Notes under the pieces: model-generated
Told to the model about the DNA's origin: nothing
Database searches by the model: none
What the model saw: the letters and a program-made list of their open reading frames with translations, nothing else
Assembly (NCBI GenBank): GCA_002506605.1
Contig: DAXX01000005.1
Span: forward strand, 1-8,689
DNA: 8,689 nt
From: Thaumarchaeota archaeon UBA160
GTDB taxonomy: Archaea > Thermoproteota > Nitrososphaeria > Conexivisphaerales > UBA164
Direction of reading: 5' to 3'
Program-made: the position numbers and the translations under genes
In this document: in pieces, positions 1 through 6,137 of the stretch
Numbering within the stretch: the stretch's first letter is position 1
Layout: each line of letters opens with the position of its first letter

Positions 1-108
1 ATATGTAAGCCCGAATCTATGAGGGGAACCCTCGCCATTTATGGCGGGGAGGAAGTCAGCACTAATCTAATACTAATAATTGTGTATGATGTTTATGCAA
101 AACAGTGA
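1..108 (+). CDS. 3' end of a TnpB-type gene (partial, starts outside the window)
   Basis: An open frame enters from the left edge and ends at a TGA (106-108). It encodes KPESMRGTLAIYGGEEVS followed by a hydrophobic tail. Peptides ending in a G-G-E-E-V stretch, read straight through a GC-rich double hairpin, are what I recognise as the C-terminal tail of tnpB genes of IS200/IS605 and IS1341-type elements, where the coding region overlaps the omega-RNA. The catalytic RuvC and zinc-finger regions would lie upstream and are not visible, so intactness cannot be judged. The residues after the GEEV stretch may be read-through into host DNA. The assignment rests on the tail and RNA-like structure only. 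Confidence 0.4.
   Translation: MCKPESMRGTLAIYGGEEVSTNLILIIVYDVYAKQ
12..58 (+). ncRNA. omega-RNA (TnpB guide RNA) 3' scaffold / right end of an IS200/IS605-type element
   Basis: Two mutually overlapping GC-rich hairpins sit here. GAGGG (21-25) pairs with CCCTC (29-33) around a GAA loop. CCTCGCC (30-36) pairs with GGCGGGG (43-49) around ATTTAT. They are followed by AGGAAGTCA (50-58). A hairpin closing in GGGGAGGAAGTCA is the usual appearance of the right end of archaeal IS605/IS1341 elements. In such elements the tnpB 3' end is also the omega-RNA scaffold and the sequence just beyond the element (here from about 59) supplies the guide. The exact element boundary is inferred, not proven. Confidence 0.5.
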
Positions 109-183
109 ATTATCCGCCCTACCAAACATGGCTTTTTGTCCCATTAACCCTCGTTAAGGTTAAATCGCTATTTTGCAAAAAGC

Positions 184-258
184 TTTGAGCAATAGGTCAT
201 ATCTAATTAGCTCATTATTCAATTAAAGCTAATTCAAATTAAGTAAACTGAGCTCAAA
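184..258. repeat. Nested dyad upstream of the ribosomal-protein promoter
   Basis: Two perfect inverted repeats share nearly the same centre. The outer arms are TTTGAGC (184-190) and GCTCAAA (252-258). The inner arms are AATTAGCT (205-212) and AGCTAATT (227-234). The whole block lies immediately 5' of the TATA element of the uL3 operon, in a position suited to an operator. No family is recognised. Confidence 0.4.
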
Positions 259-267
259 TATAAGCTA

Positions 268-282
268 AAAATTTATTAATAC
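268..282 (+). promoter_or_regulatory. TATA element of the rpl3-rpl4-rpl23-rpl2 operon
   Basis: The AT-rich core AAATTTATTAAT (about 270-280) is the only good TATA candidate before uL3. Transcription 22-28 bp downstream would begin near 295-303. That leaves a very short leader carrying the GGTGA site at 302-306 in front of the proposed ATA start at 313. Confidence 0.5.
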
Positions 283-300
283 AGAAGTGTAGTGATGGGA

Positions 301-306
301 AGGTGA
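301..306 (+). promoter_or_regulatory. Shine-Dalgarno site that decides the uL3 start
   Basis: AGGTGA ends six bases before the ATA at 313, which is ideal ribosome-binding-site spacing. It is far too distant (about 90 nt) from the first in-frame TTG at 397. The TGA inside this motif (304-306) is also the in-frame stop that limits any upstream extension of rpl3. Confidence 0.6.
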
Positions 307-312
307 AGGCTT

Positions 313-1215
313 ATAGGCCACAGAAAGCATCATGCACCACATAGGGGTTCTCTAGCCTTTTATCCAAGGAAGAGAGCTTCAAGCATCATCCCTAGATTGA
401 AGTATTACGCTTTGACTGATGAGCCCTCCCTTGCTGCCGTGCTGGGTATAAAAGTTGGTATGGGACATGCTATAATAACAGATGATAGAGAAGGTACTCC
501 CAACTTTGGCAAACCTCTTTTTGTGCCCTATACCGTTATTGCGTTGCCTCCCTTGCACGTTGTTGATGCAAGAATATATGGCTTTTATGATGGTTATAAG
601 ATAAATCTTGGAAAGCTTACAGATACGGTAGATTTAAGCAAAATAAATGAAGTTAGGGCACTTGTAAATGTTATACCAAAGGAAGCGGGCTTTTCTCAGA
701 AAAAACCATACACGCTAGAAATACCCATCTCAGGAAAAGATATAAAAGCAGATGTCGATTATGTGAGAAAAATAGTGAACCAAACGCTTCAACCAAAGGA
801 TATAGTTTCAAAATGGAGTTACGTGGACGTTATAGGAGTTACTAAAGGGAAAGGTTTTCAAGGGCCAGTAAAGAGGTTTGGAATAAAGAGAAAACAGCAC
901 AAAGCTAGAAAAAGTGTAAGGGCCGTAGGAACTATCGGACCTTGGCATCCAGCTTCAGTTATGTACACTGTTCCTAGAGCTGGACAGATGGGTTATCAGA
1001 GAAGAACAATTTACAATCTTAGGATTTTAGGGGTTTCAAAGGAACCCGGCGTTCAGCTTCCATTTAAGAAGATAACTTCTGATTATATTGTATTAATGGG
1101 CTCTGTTCAAGGACCAAAAGGAAGGCCATTACTTTTAAGAAAGTCTGTGAGAATAAATAAAGAGTTCAAACCTCCGAGCATATTATATATTTCTCATGAG
1201 GCGATCAAGATATGA
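313..1215 (+). CDS. rpl3: 50S ribosomal protein uL3 (L3), apparent AUA start
   Basis: This is the large-subunit protein uL3, which binds 23S rRNA near the peptidyl-transferase centre. From the ATA at 313 the product is 300 aa, normal for archaea. Core motifs include GKGFQGPVKRFG (about 179-190), GTIGPWHP (206-213) and AGQMGYQRRT (223-232). The start is chosen because the codons from 313 give the conserved archaeal N-terminus MGHRKHHAPHRGSLAFYP, preceded at 6 nt by GGTGA. The frame is open back to TGA 304-306 and contains no ATG, GTG, TTG or CTG before TTG 397. A start at 397 would drop 28 conserved residues. ATA is therefore either a true non-canonical initiator or a mutation/sequencing error of ATG. 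The stop overlaps the rpl4 start by 4 nt. It is the first gene of the cluster. Confidence 0.93.
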   Translation: MGHRKHHAPHRGSLAFYPRKRASSIIPRLKYYALTDEPSLAAVLGIKVGMGHAIITDDREGTPNFGKPLFVPYTVIALPPLHVVDARIYGFYDGYKINLGKLTDTVDLSKINEVRALVNVIPKEAGFSQKKPYTLEIPISGKDIKADVDYVRKIVNQTLQPKDIVSKWSYVDVIGVTKGKGFQGPVKRFGIKRKQHKARKSVRAVGTIGPWHPASVMYTVPRAGQMGYQRRTIYNLRILGVSKEPGVQLPFKKITSDYIVLMGSVQGPKGRPLLLRKSVRINKEFKPPSILYISHEAIKI

Positions 1216-1955
1216 AAATTAGCGTTATAGACGTTGAAGGAAAGGCAGTAAAAGAAGTTGAACTGCCAAGAGTATTTGACTCAAAAGTGAACAGATCGCT
1301 CATTGAGAGGGCGTTCTGGATAATTTTTACTCATAAGCTTCAGCCAAAAGGAAGAGATCCTACAGCTGGCATGAAGGTATCAGCCGAATCTTGGAACACT
1401 GGTTATGGAATAGCAAGGATTGCTAGGATAAGAGGTTCAGGAACGCCAAGAGCAGGGCAAGCCGGCGGTGTAGCAAGCGTAGTTAAGGGGAGATTAGCGC
1501 ACCCACCTAAGGCGGAAAAGAAGATTTATAAAAAAATAAACAAAAAAGAGAGGTTAGCTGCCACGGCATCTGCGTTAGCCGCAACAGTTAACATAGAGTT
1601 AGTTAAGGCAAGAGGACATAGGTACGAAGGAAACTTACCAATTGTTGTTACTGATAACGTTGAAAAGATCAACAAGACGAAGGATGTCGAAGCTCTCTTA
1701 AAAAAGCTAGGGCTTGAGAAGGAGCTTGATAGAACTAAAGAAAAGGGAGTTGGACCTTTGCTCGTTGTGTCTGACAAAACACCAGTAATAAAAGCTGCAA
1801 AAAACATACCTGGCGTTGATGCAGTAACAGCAAAGGATCTAAGCGTTCTGCATCTTGCGCCAGGGGGAAAACCTGGAAGACTTGTTATATTTACCGAATC
1901 TTCTTTAAAGATTTTAGATGAAAGATTTAAGGAGGTAGGGGTTTATGGATTCTGA
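1212..1955 (+). CDS. rpl4: 50S ribosomal protein uL4 (L4)
   Basis: uL4 is a globular large-subunit protein with a long internal loop lining the peptide exit tunnel. The 247 aa length fits archaeal L4. The basic tunnel loop spans roughly residues 43-105, with GIARIARIRGSGTPRAGQAG at 66-85. It is followed by the KKINKKERLAATASALAAT helix. The C-terminal signature VDAVTAKDLSVLHLAPGG (202-219) is the archaeal/eukaryotic form, close to the end of the protein. The ATG overlaps the rpl3 stop (ATGA), implying translational coupling. The 3' end overlaps rpl23 by 11 nt. The identification is secure from motifs and gene order. Confidence 0.95.
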   Translation: MKISVIDVEGKAVKEVELPRVFDSKVNRSLIERAFWIIFTHKLQPKGRDPTAGMKVSAESWNTGYGIARIARIRGSGTPRAGQAGGVASVVKGRLAHPPKAEKKIYKKINKKERLAATASALAATVNIELVKARGHRYEGNLPIVVTDNVEKINKTKDVEALLKKLGLEKELDRTKEKGVGPLLVVSDKTPVIKAAKNIPGVDAVTAKDLSVLHLAPGGKPGRLVIFTESSLKILDERFKEVGVYGF

Positions 1956-2211
1956 AGCAGCATACAAGATAATAAAGGGGGCTGTAAAGACTGAAAAGGT
2001 TGTAAACCTTATAACCAAAGAGAACAAGCTAGCTTTTTATGTTGACTATAAGGCTAACAAAAATCAAATAAAGGAGGCCATTGAAATGCTTTATGGGGTC
2101 AAGGTAGATAAAGTGAACACATTGATCGATAAAAAAGGGAAAAAGGCTTATGTCAAGCTCAAGCCTGAATACAAAGCATCAGACTTGGCTTCAGAACTAG
2201 GAGTGATATAA
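1945..2211 (+). CDS. rpl23: 50S ribosomal protein uL23 (L23)
   Basis: uL23 sits at the exit-tunnel rim and forms part of the docking site for SRP and chaperones. The 88 aa product has the usual small L23 fold pattern: an N-terminal helix (AYKIIKGAVKTEK, 6-18), the NLITKENKLAFYVD strand region, the helix NKNQIKEAIEMLYGVKVDKVNT (39-60, interrupted here by strand residues), and a basic strand KKGKKAYVKL. The ATG lies inside the end of rpl4 and is preceded by a strong GGAGGT (1931-1936) with 8 nt spacing, so it can initiate independently within the polycistronic mRNA. One base separates its stop from rpl2. Confidence 0.94.
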   Translation: MDSEAAYKIIKGAVKTEKVVNLITKENKLAFYVDYKANKNQIKEAIEMLYGVKVDKVNTLIDKKGKKAYVKLKPEYKASDLASELGVI

Positions 2212-2212
2212 A

Positions 2213-2929
2213 ATGGGTAAAAAGATTCTTCCACAAAGGAGAGGAAGAGGGTCTCCCCAATTCAAAGCTGCTAAAAAAGGTAAATTAGTGCCCCTTAAGT
2301 ACCCTCAGCTTGATCCTTCAGTTACAAAAGAATACAAGGTTAAGGATATCATTCATGAAAGAGGAAGAAGCGTCCCGATAGCTGTGCTTGTGGCAGACGA
2401 TGGAAGTCAAGTGTATCTGCCCGCTGCAAGACAGTTAGAAGTAGGACAAACAGTAAAGATCGGACCTGGGGCAGAGGTAAAAGATGGTAACGTTTTGCCC
2501 CTTGGAAGCATGCCGGAAGGCACTTTGGTCTTTAATATTGAAAAGGTCTTGAACGACGGAGGAAAATTTGTAAGGTCTGGAGGTACATATGCAATAGTAA
2601 TGGGTCATGAAGGAAATTTGACAAGCGTTAAAATGCCGTCAGGTAAAAAGGTGCTGATACCTAGCACTTCAAGAGCCACAGTAGGAATCGCTGCAGGCGG
2701 AGGAGCTGAGGAAAAGCCTTTCCTGAAAGCTGGAAACAAGAAGAGATTTATGAGATCTAGGGGAAGGAAATGGCCTCTTGTTAGAGGCGTCGCTATGGCC
2801 GCAGTCTATCATCCTCATGGAGGTGGAAGACATCAGCACCCAGGAAAGCCAACTACAGTTGCAAGGAACACGCCTCCTGGAAGAAAGGTAGGACATATAG
2901 CAGCAAGAAAAACAGGAAGAGGAAAGTAA
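2213..2929 (+). CDS. rpl2: 50S ribosomal protein uL2 (L2)
   Basis: uL2 is a universal 23S rRNA-binding protein near the peptidyl-transferase centre. The 238 aa length and MGKKILPQRRGRGSPQF start are typical of archaea. The conserved middle includes LPLGSMPEGTLVFNIE (95-110). The C-terminal RNA-binding segment RGVAMAAVYHPHGGG (191-205) is followed by RNTPPGRKVGHIAARKTGR. The functionally important His pair is kept (His200, His202), but the canonical MNPVDHPHGG motif reads MAAVYHPHGG. It starts one base after rpl23 with GGAGTGAT (2200-2207) as ribosome-binding site. There is no terminator-like T-run before the rps19 promoter, so read-through into rps19 is possible. Confidence 0.96.
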   Translation: MGKKILPQRRGRGSPQFKAAKKGKLVPLKYPQLDPSVTKEYKVKDIIHERGRSVPIAVLVADDGSQVYLPAARQLEVGQTVKIGPGAEVKDGNVLPLGSMPEGTLVFNIEKVLNDGGKFVRSGGTYAIVMGHEGNLTSVKMPSGKKVLIPSTSRATVGIAAGGGAEEKPFLKAGNKKRFMRSRGRKWPLVRGVAMAAVYHPHGGGRHQHPGKPTTVARNTPPGRKVGHIAARKTGRGK

Positions 2930-2933
2930 AATT

Positions 2934-2949
2934 GCAAAAACTTTTTATT
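2934..2949 (+). promoter_or_regulatory. Promoter (BRE + TATA) of rps19
   Basis: GCAAAAA (2934-2940) followed by CTTTTTATT (2941-2949) is a good archaeal BRE/TATA pair about 28 bp before the uS19 ATG at 2973. It lies directly after the rpl2 stop. uS19 may thus have an almost leaderless transcript of its own besides operon read-through. Confidence 0.5.
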
Positions 2950-2972
2950 CAATTACAAAGGTATGATGAAAT

Positions 2973-3359
2973 ATGGTAAAGGAATTTAGGTACAGGGGAT
3001 ATACAATAGAAGAACTAAAGAACATGCAGATGGACGAGCTTATGAACTTATTGCCAGCTAGAGCTAGAAGATCTCTTAAAAGGCTGAGCTCTGCAAACTA
3101 TGGTAAAAGAATAATATTTGAGAAATTAAAAGAAAATGATGAAGCCATTAAAACTCATGAAAGAGATACAATAATTATCCCAAGTATGGTCGGAAGAAAA
3201 TTCAAAGTTTACAATGGAAAGGAATTCGTTGAAATAGAAATTAAGCCAGAAATGATTGGCCACTACATTGGTGAATACGCGCATACAGTAAAGAAAGTAG
3301 TGCATGGAACGCCAGGCATAGGAGCAAGCAGATCCTCACTGTACGTTCCTCTTAAGTAA
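2973..3359 (+). CDS. rps19: 30S ribosomal protein uS19 (S19)
   Basis: uS19 is located in the head of the small subunit, where it contacts uS13 and the inter-subunit bridge. The 128 aa protein has the archaeal/eukaryotic N-terminal extension (FRYRGYTIEELKNM, 5-18, then LLPARARRSLKR). It then shows the universal core: THERDTIIIPSMVGRKFKVYNG (61-82), GHYIGEYAHT (96-105) and a basic C-terminus HGTPGIGASRSS. It follows rpl2 as expected for this cluster but is separated by 43 bp with a separate promoter. It is the last ribosomal gene; no rpl22 follows. Confidence 0.95.
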   Translation: MVKEFRYRGYTIEELKNMQMDELMNLLPARARRSLKRLSSANYGKRIIFEKLKENDEAIKTHERDTIIIPSMVGRKFKVYNGKEFVEIEIKPEMIGHYIGEYAHTVKKVVHGTPGIGASRSSLYVPLK

Positions 3360-3363
3360 GCAA

Positions 3364-3400
3364 AGCTTTTTATTGTTTGATATGTTTTAGTATATTTTTG
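3364..3400 (+). terminator. Candidate T-rich terminator after rps19
   Basis: Three T-tracts (3367-3371, 3385-3388, 3395-3399) follow the rps19 stop within 40 bp. Archaeal RNA polymerase terminates at successive oligo-T tracts without needing a hairpin. The first tract, GCAAAGCTTTTTATTG (3360-3375 with flanks), also resembles the BRE/TATA of rps19, so a promoter is an alternative reading. Positions 3401-3507 show no gene or clear RNA. Confidence 0.3.
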
Positions 3401-3510
3401 TTACTAGTCGCCTCTATAAAATGCCTTAAATGAATAAACTTTGTCGATGGTGATCCGCGCTTTTGCCTGAATTTATTAATTATTTGTCCGATATCATTTT
3501 TAAGGACTGA

Positions 3511-3524
3511 AAGATTTAAATTTT
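3511..3524 (+). promoter_or_regulatory. TATA element of the adenosine-specific kinase gene
   Basis: TTTAAATTTT (3515-3524), preceded by AAGA, is centred about 25 bp before the ATG at 3544. There is no Shine-Dalgarno site between, so the mRNA is probably leaderless. GATTT/AAATC (3513-3517 and 3526-3530) also forms a small dyad over the box. Confidence 0.5.
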
Positions 3525-3543
3525 CAAATCTAAAAATATAGCT

Positions 3544-4032
3544 ATGAGCTTAAAGATAGAGTTAGTAGCAATAGATGTCCCTTCAGGATATAACGTGATA
3601 CTTGGTCAATCTCACTTCATAAAAACAGTTGAGGATCTTTACGAAACCCTTGCCAGTTCATCTCCATCTATAAAATTTGGTTTCGCTTTTTGCGAATCAA
3701 GCGGGAAAGCGCTGATCCGCTTTGACGGGAACGATCAGAGCTGCATAGATCTTGCAGTAGAAAATGCTAAAAAGGTTGGTGCTGGGCATTCATTCATCGT
3801 TTACTTAAAAGACAGCTTTCCTATAAACGTGTTAAACAGAATAAAGAGCGTAGAAGAGGTTGATTGCGTTTACGCCTCAACAGGAAACCCGCTCAAGGTA
3901 ATAGTTGCAGATGACGGCGAAGGAAGAGGCATTCTTGGAGTTATAGATGGCGTTAAACCGAAAGGTGTTGAAAACGAAGAAGATAAAAAGGAAAGGCATG
4001 AGTTTCTCAGAAAGATAGGTTATAAAAAGTGA
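3544..4032 (+). CDS. Adenosine-specific kinase family protein (DUF355/PF04008)
   Basis: The protein resembles the small adenosine-specific kinase family typified by the Pyrobaculum PAE2307 structure, proposed to bind or phosphorylate adenosine nucleotides; the physiological reaction is weakly established. The 162 aa length is the family's normal size. Recognisable blocks are [17 protein letters not shown] (18-34), [22 protein letters not shown] split over 43-64, GAGHSF (79-84), FPINVLNRI (92-100) and [11 protein letters not shown] (126-136). It has its own promoter and starts leaderless. The downstream tRNA thiolase begins 39 bp later with a separate TATA box, so co-regulation is not certain. 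Family assignment is firm, biochemical role less so. Confidence 0.85.
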   Translation: MSLKIELVAIDVPSGYNVILGQSHFIKTVEDLYETLASSSPSIKFGFAFCESSGKALIRFDGNDQSCIDLAVENAKKVGAGHSFIVYLKDSFPINVLNRIKSVEEVDCVYASTGNPLKVIVADDGEGRGILGVIDGVKPKGVENEEDKKERHEFLRKIGYKK

Positions 4033-4036
4033 AGAT

Positions 4037-4048
4037 AAGCTTAAACTA
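4037..4048 (+). promoter_or_regulatory. TATA element of the tRNA thiolase gene
   Basis: AAGCTTAAAC (about 4038-4046) lies 27-30 bp before the TTG at 4072. The interval contains two ATGs at 4064 and 4067, both in a frame that stops at TGA 4073-4075. TTG is therefore the start, and the mRNA has a very short or no leader. Confidence 0.4.
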
Positions 4049-4071
4049 ACTGCGTAGCAAAAAATGATGGT

Positions 4072-5049
4072 TTGAAGTGCTCTGTATGCGGAAAGGATGC
4101 CGTACGTTACATACCTTATGCTAACATAGCATTATGCAAAGAACACTACGTTGAATGGTTTGAGAGGAGATTTTTTAGGCATGTAGAAAATTTTAAAATA
4201 TTTGAAGGAAGCAAAAAAGTTGCCGTCGCAGTTTCAGGAGGAAAGGACAGCGTTTCTCTACTACATCTTGTAAAGATGGCTTCAGAAAAATACGGTTTCG
4301 AGGTTTTGGGAATAACCATAGATCTTGGAATAGACAAGGGGACAGCTTATTCAAAGAAAAGCGTAGATGTAGCCATTTCGAACTACAAAAAGCTTGGAGT
4401 CGATTATATTATAGTTCCTCTAAAGGAAAGGCACGGATTTAGCATTGATGATGCAAAGCGTTTTGTGAACAGACCAGTTTGTAGCACCTGTGGCCTTGCT
4501 AAAAGGTATGTCCTAAACGAAATAGCAGAAGAGCAGAACGCAGATACGCTTGCAACGGGGCATAATCTCGACGATATGGCTCAGTATGTGCTTTCTGCAT
4601 ACATTCATGGAAATCTTGAATACGTTCTCAGGAACGGCCCGGTAGTGCCCGCGAGGCCTGGGTATCCGGTTAAAAAAGTGAAACCGCTTTTTTTAATTCC
4701 TGAAGAAGAAACTCTTCATTACGCGCTCATTAAGGGTTTTGAATTTATTTACGATCCGTGTCCTTATTCGCGCGAGTTCAGCAGAGTTTCAAAAGAGAAG
4801 CTCGGTCTAATAATAAAAAAGATTGAGAAAGAATATCCAGGATTCACCCTTGGCTTGGTTCAAACTTTTGAAAAAGAAGTTAAGCCGATGTTAAGTTATA
4901 AAGAAGAATCTCAAGAAATTTCGAGGTGTAAAATATGTGGACGGCCAACAACGCCAGGGAGAGAAATATGTTCATTCTGTTCAGTAAAGATGAAGATCTA
5001 CGAAAGTCTACACCGTTCAGATGGACTTCAGAAAGCTCACAACAGCTGA
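4072..5049 (+). CDS. tRNA 2-thiolation enzyme, TtuA/NcsA (TtcA-Ncs6) family
   Basis: This is a PP-loop enzyme that adenylates a tRNA uridine and replaces its 2-oxygen with sulfur from a ubiquitin-like carrier. It modifies either U54 (TtuA) or U34 (NcsA/Ncs6); I cannot decide which. The 325 aa order is: N-terminal zinc finger (Cys3, Cys6, Cys22, His25); PP-loop SGGKDS (55-60); PVCSTCG with Cys137 and Cys140; GHNLDD (163-168); DPCPYS with Cys230; and C-terminal zinc finger (Cys286, Cys289, Cys300, Cys303). Cys137, Cys140 and Cys230 match the [4Fe-4S] ligands of TtuA. TTG is the start because it places MKCSVCG at the family's usual N-terminus. The 3' end overlaps the convergent hydrolase by 33 bp. 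Confidence 0.9.
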   Translation: MKCSVCGKDAVRYIPYANIALCKEHYVEWFERRFFRHVENFKIFEGSKKVAVAVSGGKDSVSLLHLVKMASEKYGFEVLGITIDLGIDKGTAYSKKSVDVAISNYKKLGVDYIIVPLKERHGFSIDDAKRFVNRPVCSTCGLAKRYVLNEIAEEQNADTLATGHNLDDMAQYVLSAYIHGNLEYVLRNGPVVPARPGYPVKKVKPLFLIPEEETLHYALIKGFEFIYDPCPYSREFSRVSKEKLGLIIKKIEKEYPGFTLGLVQTFEKEVKPMLSYKEESQEISRCKICGRPTTPGREICSFCSVKMKIYESLHRSDGLQKAHNS

Positions 5050-5598
5050 GTTAAATCTTTCTGGCTCCTCAAGATAGCAAGGGTGAATCTTTCCAATTAT
5101 TTCCAGCCTTGCATTTTTAAGATATTTTAACAGCGTTTGATAGTTCTCTTTTGGCGAAATTGCGTCCTCTGAACCCCAAATAAGCAACGCGGGCTTATCT
5201 TGAAGCTTCGACAATCTATCTTCATAAAGCCATACGCCTACAGCGCCCACAAGTATCATACCGAGAATTTTTTCACTATGTAATGTAGCATAATCGAGCG
5301 CCTCCTTTCCTCCCAGTGATGCTCCCATGATAACAAAATTATCAATACTAACCTTATTTAAAAATACAGAAAGAAAGGAAGAAACGCTTGAAAAGTTACC
5401 CTTTTCGCTCTTTCCGTAACCGGGCATATCTATAGCAACCGCTTTCCATCCTATTCTGGATATAGCATCTATTGTTCCAGTTTTGACCCAAACGTCTGCT
5501 GTAAAGGAAGCGCCGTGTAACATTACAACAGTTTTACCCTCACCAGCTTCTAAATACCTTATCTTAGCTCCTTCAATTTCAATATATTGCTCTTGCAT
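5017..5598 (-). CDS. Alpha/beta hydrolase, compact CIB/ABHD14-like type
   Basis: A small cytosolic serine hydrolase; substrate unknown. The 193 aa length is near the minimal alpha/beta fold with no lid domain, comparable to the CCG1-interacting-factor-B/ABHD14 group. Visible elements are the oxyanion motif VVMLHGA (24-30), DMPGYGKSE (57-65), the nucleophile elbow GASLGG with Ser94, the acid in WGSEDAIS (Asp145), and the base in KIHPCYLEEPERF (His172). All three catalytic residues are present, in order. There is no signal peptide or membrane segment. It is divergent from nothing and shares its 3' end with the tRNA thiolase gene in a convergent overlap. It lies 41 bp downstream of the hemerythrin gene on the same strand, so the two could be cotranscribed, although a TATA-like element lies between them. 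Confidence 0.85.
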   Translation of the reverse strand: MQEQYIEIEGAKIRYLEAGEGKTVVMLHGASFTADVWVKTGTIDAISRIGWKAVAIDMPGYGKSEKGNFSSVSSFLSVFLNKVSIDNFVIMGASLGGKEALDYATLHSEKILGMILVGAVGVWLYEDRLSKLQDKPALLIWGSEDAISPKENYQTLLKYLKNARLEIIGKIHPCYLEEPERFNSAVVSFLKSI

Positions 5599-5610
5599 TG
5601 TTTACTTATT

Positions 5611-5624
5611 CATAAAACTTAAAG
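5611..5624 (-). promoter_or_regulatory. TATA-like element of the hydrolase gene
   Basis: Read on the minus strand, CTTTAAGTTTTATG lies about 14-25 bp before the ATG at 5598, with no Shine-Dalgarno site. This suggests a leaderless transcript. The spacing is slightly short, so the call is tentative. Confidence 0.35.
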
Positions 5625-5639
5625 ATAAAATTTGCTGAT

Positions 5640-6119
5640 TTATAGATAGTATTTTGAAATAATTTCGTCCGATGCTCCGGTTATTGATTTATAATTTTCT
5701 GTTCCAAAATCAATAATAATGTGCTTGAATGGAACAGCGTACTCATGCTTCCATCTAACAAAAATTTCCTTTTCCTCGTTAAGGTTGTGCTCTAGAAGCG
5801 TTCTAAAGTATAGCGGAATTCGTCTTTCGAGCATTTCAAAATTCTTTTCATTTATCCACTTTTCAATATTGTTACCAAGCGTTGCTATGAGCTTGTGGTC
5901 GGCAGAAATCCTCATTACATACTTTACAAATTCTTGATCTTTTTCTTCCTTTTTCATCAATATTGGAAAAACTATATCATCTTCATGCCGCGCGTGACAG
6001 TTAATCACAAAATCGTTAAAATTTTTAAAACTTTCAAATGCATTTTTTATATCAGAAAGCTCCTTTGACTTTAACCTAATGATTGAGTGTTCAAACAGTA
6101 GCGCATCTACCGAATCCAT
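5640..6119 (-). CDS. Hemerythrin HHE-domain protein
   Basis: Probably a four-helix-bundle di-iron protein that binds oxygen, NO or reactive oxygen species, or acts as a sensor. In the 159 aa sequence the expected ligand pattern is complete: EH at the start of helix 1 (His11); HARHEDDIVFP (His42, Glu46); ADHKLI (His75); and LLEHNLNEEKEIF (His111 with Glu115). The C-terminal 35 residues or so, after KHEYAVPFKHI, carry no ligands and form an extension. There is no membrane helix or fused signalling domain. It has its own TATA box and starts leaderless. The neighbouring downstream hydrolase gives no clear functional link. The role (oxygen, NO or iron handling) is inference from the family. Confidence 0.85.
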   Translation of the reverse strand: MDSVDALLFEHSIIRLKSKELSDIKNAFESFKNFNDFVINCHARHEDDIVFPILMKKEEKDQEFVKYVMRISADHKLIATLGNNIEKWINEKNFEMLERRIPLYFRTLLEHNLNEEKEIFVRWKHEYAVPFKHIIIDFGTENYKSITGASDEIISKYYL

Positions 6120-6137
6120 GCTCTTTTATAATTTTTA

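Noticed and set aside
397..399. TTG as the start of rpl3
   Set aside because: It would discard 28 residues matching the conserved uL3 N-terminus, and it has no ribosome-binding site at proper spacing.
1526..2896. Minus-strand open frames antisense to rpl4 and rpl2
   Set aside because: They are serine/phenylalanine-rich shadows of purine-rich ribosomal-protein genes and have no independent support.
3401..3507. Possible small RNA between rps19 and the adenosine-specific kinase gene (TGAT and CTGA motifs near 3450-3471)
   Set aside because: The motifs are too close together for a C/D-box RNA, and no stable hairpin or family signature is visible.
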